A DNA stretch of 64,000 nucleotides, taken from assembly GCA_963680875.1 (NCBI GenBank), contig OY804589.1, forward strand, positions 22,092,413 to 22,156,412, written 5' to 3'. Position 1 is the first letter of the stretch, and every line of letters begins with the position of its first letter. The DNA comes from Bathymodiolus brooksi (lineage: Eukaryota > Mollusca > Bivalvia > Mytilida > Modiolidae). The position numbers and the translations under genes are program-made. This document shows positions 58,390-64,000 of the stretch, piece by piece. The notes beneath the pieces are model-generated. The model had not been told where the DNA came from, searched no databases, and worked only from the letters and a program-made list of their open reading frames with translations.

Positions 58390-58442
58390 GTAACAGATAT
58401 TCTTCTTTTATTGCTGATTTGTACATTATCCCTTTGATCTTT

Positions 58443-58795
58443 ACAGGTTTAGGTTTGGTTTAGGTTTATGGTGTTTAATGCCACTTTCAACAATATTTTT
58501 TTTATTTAAAAAAAAAAAATTTTGAACAATTTTTCAGTTAAAAAAAAATAAATGAAAAAAAATTGTTCAGTTATATTGTGGTGGTAAGTTTTATTGGTGG
58601 AGGAAACCAGAGTACCCAGAGAAGACCACGGACCTGCTGCATACCACTGACAAACTTATATCACATACTGTTGTATCAAGTACACCTTGCCATGAATGGG
58701 GTTCGAACTCACAACTTTAGTAGTGATAGGCACTGATTCCATGGGTAGTTGTAAATCCAACTACCATACGATCACGACCATGACGGTCCCTTTTC
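58443..58795 (-). mobile_element. SINE family B, near full length, reversed
   Basis: 'tggtgtttaatgccactttc' (tail), 'ggtggaggaaaccagagtac', 'ttgtatcaagtacaccttgc', 'atggggttcgaactcacaac' (box-B-like) and 'gtaaatccaactaccatacg' (head). An A/T-rich expansion interrupts the tail at 58498-58565. Confidence 0.75.
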
Positions 58796-59130
58796 CTTTT
58801 GATCTTTTACAGCTGTATTTTCTGTAATTAAGCAACAAGCGTGATACAAAGGATATTATCATTGATTTCTATGTGAAATATAATGATGTTATATTAGTGT
58901 CACTGATGTCACCTTGACAAATTCTCCATAAACATATTATTATCGTTGATTTGTTATGTTGGAAATGGATTTCTCATGGTATATCTGACTTTAGGCTTTG
59001 CTGTGTTTGAGATATTATTGTGAGAAATCCATTCTCACAAAAGAAATCAGTGATATAATATATGTACTAATGTTAAACATGAAGTGATAATCAGTCCTAT
59101 GTAAACACCATTTTTTATCTTTTGCAAGTA

Positions 59131-59276
59131 CAGTCAAACCTGTCTTATGTGACCTTCCAATGGAACAGTGAAATATGGTCACATAAGACAGGTGGTTGGT
59201 TAATACAGGTTTAAATGATATGAAATGCATTGTGAAGGGAAATTAATAGAGGTGGTCACTAAAGCAGGTTTGCATG
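59131..59276. mobile_element. MITE, CAGTCAAACCTG ends
   Basis: Left cagtcaaacctgtcttatgt, right 'ctaaagcaggtttgcatg'. Interior 'gtgaaatatggtcacataag' is partly self-complementary. Confidence 0.7.
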
Positions 59277-59287
59277 TACAATGTACC

Positions 59288-60807
59288 CAGGGGTTTCAAA
59301 GTGGGCCAGTACCCGGTACTTTTACCCGTCTGAGATCGTGTATAGTACCGGCAGAAATTACTGAACCCCCCCAAAATTAGCGGTGGTCAAACCTACAAGT
59401 ATGATGGTCGATAGGCTTGTGGAATATTTTTCATAAAAAATTAATGATCACGTCAATTGCTGAATTCTCGCATTCAAATCGAACAACTGCGTCACGACCA
59501 AGTTGATGGGATATTCCCTGTTTTAAAAATAACTTTACCTTAGAATCGTAAATAGCAGTTTGCGCATGCGGTAAATAGATATGTTTTCGCCCCAATATCT
59601 TTTCATCCTTGTGTAAAACTCGGACCAGAACAAAGCTGACATCATTTCAAAATAAAAAATGACCGATTACAAATTATGTTCAAACACAATTTAGTGTAAT
59701 CTTCAGTAATATAAGTATGATCATTATGTGTTATGAATATATGACTACGCAAAATTTTGTGCGATTTTTTTTATCCATTTAAAACCCAGGGTAGAATCAG
59801 TTTGGGGCGTACTGTCTTGTTGCTTAACTCCGTCCATATTGTTTAACTTCCGGTATAAAAAGAATAAAAACCTATGGCTAATTTATTTACATATTTTGAC
59901 GGGGCCCTACCGTGGTTGTTAACAGAAATGAAAGTGTGCTGAAAAACATTTTTAAAAGGGGGTACGAGGAGATAAGGGATAGAAAATTACTAGAAATCTT
60001 GAAAAAGGACCGGAAATGGCTCAAATACGAATTACATTGTAATGTCAAAACGCCGGCCCCACTTTATTTCCAAAATAATTTAACTTTTGTGATTGAAATG
60101 TTAATAAATGTCTTCCCGCGAATCGTTTTTGTTCGAACATTTTTTTTGCACATAAGTCGTGAAAGTAACAATATATATTGTTTTTGTTTAATTATATTTG
60201 TATTGATCTATTAAAATTATAAATTTTATTAAAGATTGATGATTGCAAATTAAATTTATCGCTATATGTTTCATTAATTATGACACTTATATGTCTTGAT
60301 CCGTGCCAATGGTCTTTGATGATTTTAATTACTGGTAATAAAGTAAAAAAAACACACAAGCCAAGGTATTGTGAAAAAGAAAAGGACAAAGCCAGCAAAA
60401 GAATTTTGAGAAGTTTAAGCTTTGATAACAATGGCTTGGTCAAGCCTAGCTGCGGAACCATAGCTCTTTATGGTCCTTTTGGTTTTTTTTAAGATATGGC
60501 GGACTATCTATGAATAATCTTGGCTGAAGTCAGTAAACTGAAATATTCAATAAAGAAATTGGGGAGGAATCCAGGCATTATGCATGGTCTTCACTCTTGG
60601 TGAAATCTGAACTCGAAAAGTTAATGGGATTTTTCTTTCAAAAACACTTAATGTTTTGCAATCTCTGAAGTACATTTTTTGGTCTACAAAATGCTAGATT
60701 TCAGGAACTTCCGCCCCCTGGACCCCTTACGGCCCTCGGCCTAATTTTTTAGGTACCTCCTAAAATTTAAGAAGTACCTCCTATTATAAAAAACTTTGAA
60801 ACCCCTG
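59288..60807. mobile_element. hAT-like non-autonomous element, 1.5 kb
   Basis: Inverted ends caggggtttcaaagt / actttgaaacccctg flanked by tgtacc on both sides. CAGGGGT-type ends are typical of hAT elements, which more usually make 8-bp duplications; only 6 bp match here. The interior includes a 100-codon frame (59912-60214) with no recognised domain. Confidence 0.7.
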
Positions 60808-60814
60808 TGTACCT

Positions 60815-62640
60815 AGGTTCACCCCTGGTTTTTTGGTAGGGTCCCTGTAGCTCATCTGTGATTTTCTGTGTTGTGATTTTTTTGTCTTTCTTTGTCTTCC
60901 TTCTGTGTCCTGTTTGCCCAATGCTGCCCGTGTCTCTGGATTGTTTCTTGATTGTCCCTTTTGTTTTGTCTTGTGTCTTGTGTACCCAATGCTGCCCGTG
61001 TCTCTGGATTGTTTCTTGATTGTCCCTTTTGTTTTGTCTTGTGTCTTGTGTACCCAATGCTGCCCGTGTCTCTGGATTGTTTCTTGATTGTCCCTTTTGT
61101 TTTGTCTTGTGTCTTGTGTACCCAATGCTGCCCGTGTCTCTGGATTGTTTCTTGATTGTCCCTTTTGTTTTGTCTTGTGTCTTGTGTACCCAATGCTGCC
61201 CGTGTCTCTGGATTGTTTCTTGATTGTCCCTTTTGTTTTGTCTTGTGTCTTGTGTACCCAATGCTGCCCGTGTCTCTGGATTGTTTCTTGATTGTCCCTT
61301 TTGTTTTGTCTTGTGTCTTGTGTACCCAATGCTGCCCGTGTCTCTGGATTGTTTCTTGATTGTCCCTTTTGTTTTGTCTTGTGTCTTGTGTACCCAATGC
61401 TGCCCGTGTCTCTGGATTGTTTCTTGATTGTCCCTTTTGTTTTGTCTTGTGTCTTGTGTACCCAATGCTGCCCGTGTCTCTGGATTGTTTCTTGATTGTC
61501 CCTTTTGTTTTGTCTTGTGTCTTGTGTACCCAATGCTGCCCGTGTCTCTGGATTGTTTCTTGATTGTCCCTTTTGTTTTGTCTTGTGTCTTGTGTACCCA
61601 ATGCTGCCCGTGTCTCTGGATTGTTTCTTGATTGTCCCTTTTGTTTTGTCTTGTGTCTTGTGCACCCAATGCTGCCCGTGTCTCTGGATTGTTTCTTGAT
61701 TGTCCCTTTTGTTTTGTCTTGTGTCTTGTGTACCCAATGCTGCCCGTGTCTCTGGATTGTTTCTTGATTGTCCCTTTTGTTTTGTCTTGTGTCTTGTGTA
61801 CCCAATGCTGCCCGTGTCTCTGGATTGTTTCTTGATTGTCCCTTTTGTTTTGTCTTGTGTCTTGTGTACCTAATGCTGCCCGTGTCTCTGGATTGTTTCT
61901 TGATTGTCCCTTTTGTTTTGTCTTGTGTCTTGTGTACCCAATGCTGCCCGTGTCTCTGGATTGTTTCTTGATTGTCCCTTTTGTTTTGTCTTGTGTCTTG
62001 TGTACCCAATGCTGCCCGTGTCTCTTGATTGTCCCTTTTGTTTTGTCTTGTGTCTTGTGTACCCAATGCTGCCCGTGTCTCTGGATTGTTTCTTGATTGT
62101 CCCTTTTGTTTTGTCTTGTGTCTTGTGTACCCAATGCTGCCCGTGTCTCTGGATTGTTTCTTGATTGTCCCTTTTGTTTTGTCTTGTGTCTTGCGCACCC
62201 AATGCTGCCCGTGTCTCTGGATTGTTTCTTGATTGTCCCTTTTGTTTTGTCTTGTGTCTTGTGTACCCAATGCTGCCCGTGTCTCTGGATTGTTTCTTGA
62301 TTGTCCCTTTTGTTTTGTCTTGTGTCTTGTGTACCCAATGCTGCCCGTGTCTCTGGATTGTTTCTTGATTGTCCCTTTTGTTTTGTCTTGTGTCTTGTGT
62401 ACCCAATGCTGCCCGTGTCTCTGGATTGTTTCTTGATTGTCCCTTTTGTTTTGTCTTGTGTCTTGTGTACCCAATGCTGCCCGTGTCTCTGGATTGTTTC
62501 TTGATTGTCCCTTTTGTTTTGTCTTGTGTCTTGTGTACCCAATGCTGCCCGTGTCTCTGGATTGTTTCTTGATTGTCCCTTTTGTTTTCTCTAACATTTA
62601 TTTATCAGTGGAAATTCAAGAGTATTAAGATTTGGTAAGA
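60815..62640 (+). repeat. Interspersed repeat whose middle is a 68-bp array, about 25 copies
   Basis: Flanks 'ggttcacccctggtttttt' and 'tttatttatcagtggaaatt' parallel 21630-21840. Between about 60903 and 62590 the unit 'tgtacccaatgctgcccgtg' / 'tctctggattgtttcttgat' / 'tgtcccttttgttttgtctt' repeats. Many successive copies are identical; one copy near 62020 is shortened. 68 bp x 3 = 204 bp keeps all frames open, giving false 591- and 581-residue ORFs. Confidence 0.95.
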
Positions 62641-62929
62641 AAAGTAATTGGAAAATTTTAGCGCTATTTATTTTGGATTGCAAAATTTAACAATTCAGGT
62701 AACATATTTTTTATTTTTGATATTTTTGTCAAATAAGTTTTTACAAAAACAGTAAGAAAGCATAGTCAGGCAGCACAATTTTTTCAAATTTTACAAATTT
62801 GCTGATATAGAACACTAAATTGCTGGCAGGTAGATCTTACCTATGATTTTGTTTTAATATTCTGGAACTTACAATGTAGACCTTAAAAATTTAAAAATCA
62901 TGTGGTCAATTTATTCTTATATCTTATAA
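62641..62929. other. Intron 24 sequence
   Basis: AT-rich; nothing recognised. Confidence 0.4.
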
Positions 62930-63185
62930 TCTCCAGCACAGTAGATCCTGGGTTTGAACCCAGTCCGGTCAATTCAGAGACTATGAAATTGGTAATGGTT
63001 GCTTCTCTGCTAAGCATGCAGCATTAAGGAGTAAGAGCAAAGACTGGTGTGTGATTGAAGTGACATGTCTAATCACAGACTGCTGTTTCAGTGAACTAAC
63101 AATATAAATATCCAATTAAGCATGTTGATCTAGTACAAGGCAGACATAATCATCATCTCATCGAAATAAACTTGTTCTAGCAATG
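62930..63185 (+). mobile_element. SINE family A with tRNA-like head
   Basis: B-box-like 'gggtttgaacccagtccgg', then 'gagactatgaaattggtaat', 'gcatgcagcattaaggagta', 'gttgatctagtacaaggcag' and 'tagcaatgatat'. Best-preserved plus-strand member of the family. Confidence 0.75.
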
Positions 63186-63189
63186 ATAT

Positions 63190-63368
63190 AGTCAAACCTG
63201 TATTAAGAGGTCACCTTTGGGACAAAGAAAAAGCAGCCTTATAAGACAGGTGAACTCTTAAAACGAAGTTCAATTCATATGAAACTTTCTATGACAGGAC
63301 AAGACAATTGTGACCTTTTAATACAGGTGACTGCTTAATAGAGGTGACCGCATGGGCAGGTTTTACTG
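63190..63368. mobile_element. MITE, GTCAAACCTG ends
   Basis: Left gtcaaacctgtattaagagg, right 'catgggcaggttttactg' plus ta. It starts in the tail of the preceding SINE. Confidence 0.7.
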
Positions 63369-63486
63369 TAGTTGAAAAATTGTTCATTTGGCAGTAAACA
63401 ACAATCACCCAATATTCATATGTAATGGGTATGGAACAGTAACTAGTAAGTTCATAACCACATCTGCTTACTGCATTGATGAAGAT

Positions 63487-63685
63487 CCCCTTTAGCTCAG
63501 TTAGTATAGTGTTGGCTTTCAGTGCAAGAAGTCCTTGGTTCAAAGTCCATTGGTGACATTGCATATTTCATAACCACCCTCCGATAATTGTATTATAGGA
63601 GACCTCATTTAGCTTAGTTGGTATAGTGTTGGCTTTCAGTACAAGAGATCATGGGTTTCAAATCCCATCGGTGACATTGCATATT
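63487..63685 (+). repeat. Two tandem tRNA-like sequences (pol III box A/B)
   Basis: Copies at about 63487-63575 and 63605-63690. Box A 'tagctcagttagtatag' / 'tagcttagttggtatag', then 'tgttggctttcagt.caaga', then box B 'ggttcaaagtcc' / 'ggtttcaaatcc' and 'ggtgacattgcatatttc'. The anticodon stem does not close convincingly, so they are tRNA-derived repeats rather than working tRNA genes. Confidence 0.6.
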
Positions 63686-63690
63686 TCGAA

Positions 63691-64000
63691 GCTATAATAT
63701 GTTCTACTGTTACACTTATAATAATAGAGTCAAGAATTCTAATATATTTCAGAAACTATTTTAAGACATTCATTTTAGACAAGTTATTATTCTATTTGAC
63801 ATTTATTGGTAAATGAGCCAAAATATTTTGGCACTATTTTTCATGTACATATCGTCTATCTTAAGTGTAGAAAGGGTAAAATATACATACTTATTATTGA
63901 GGGAAGTAGTTTGTCTCTACTTGTTTTAACAAAGATTTTCTAATATATAAATGTTGCTGACAAATTGCTCATTTTACATTAAGAGGCAATCACTGATATT
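63691..64000. other. Intron 24, window end
   Basis: AT-rich; no exon recognised before the window ends. Confidence 0.4.

Noticed and set aside
49867..56405. Telomere-like 'ggttaaggttaag' sequence
   Set aside because: The hexamer is not a metazoan TTAGGG repeat and the 33-bp unit is anchored to an exon end.
56844..57098. 84-residue minus-strand ORF
   Set aside because: Covers the internal units of the ATACCCCCCGC-ended repeat; same peptide recurs with breaks in neighbouring units.
59912..60214. 100-residue plus-strand ORF as a host gene
   Set aside because: Lies inside the 1.5-kb hAT-like element; Lys/Asn-rich with no recognised domain, possibly transposon remnant.
60767..62597. 591- and 581-residue minus-strand ORFs and many 67-residue plus-strand ORFs
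   Set aside because: 68-bp array artefact: the same peptide cycles through all frames; the parent repeat is non-coding.
58390..64000. Kinase or further Fn3 exons after exon X
   Set aside because: Searched the three plus frames for Fn3 or kinase motifs and found none; the region is repeats and AT-rich intron.

Overview
This window is animal nuclear DNA, AT-rich and heavy in introns and repeats. I infer a mollusc, with moderate confidence, because the interspersed repeats look like mollusc ones: SINEs whose 3' ends read 'gatatagctgaaatattg', repeats beginning 'agctcatcttgccaaaggc', and repeats bounded by 'ataccccccgcaagc'. The species cannot be told from the sequence. There is no bacterial or viral gene layout and no CRISPR array.

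One large plus-strand gene runs through the whole window and is open at both ends. I traced 24 coding exons (A to X, 1944-58389, 5725 coding nt, about 1908 codons) by joining AG/GT sites that keep the reading frame and domain continuity. In order they encode the C-terminal end of a PH domain (exon A), a charged linker and pre-Ig stretch (B, C), five I-set Ig domains (C to J), a short basic linker with an RRGS motif (K), and twelve fibronectin type III (Fn3) domains (L, N to X), with a 17-codon linker exon (M) between the first two. PH followed by Ig and Fn3 is the layout of a giant muscle scaffold RhoGEF of the UNC-89/obscurin type. Trio/kalirin-like proteins are the main alternative. The SH3/DH part would lie upstream and any kinase domain downstream.

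Layout: 1-930 degenerate satellite with a foldback (Mutator-like) MITE; 1944-2130 exon A; 2131-18082 a 16-kb intron holding MITEs, SINEs and two minisatellites (32 bp x 29 and about 109 bp x 29) that flank one MITE; 18083-28662 exons B-J, with an array of exon E's own 3' end; 29494-38948 exons K-Q, with a LINE 3' fragment, SINEs and mollusc repeats; 42420-49877 exons R-W; 49878-58107 an intron made mostly of a 33-bp array (about 170 copies) split by an 858-bp transposon; 58108-58389 exon X; 58390-64000 intron with a 1.5-kb hAT-like element, a 68-bp array and tRNA-derived repeats.

The most unusual signal is that tandem duplication has repeatedly hit this gene's splice sites. The 5' splice sites of exons E, V and W each form copy 1 of a tandem array (15, about 19 and about 170 copies), so each intron begins with a series of decoy donors. 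The 3' splice site of exon O is also duplicated. The long minus-strand ORFs over the arrays are artefacts of repeat periodicity.
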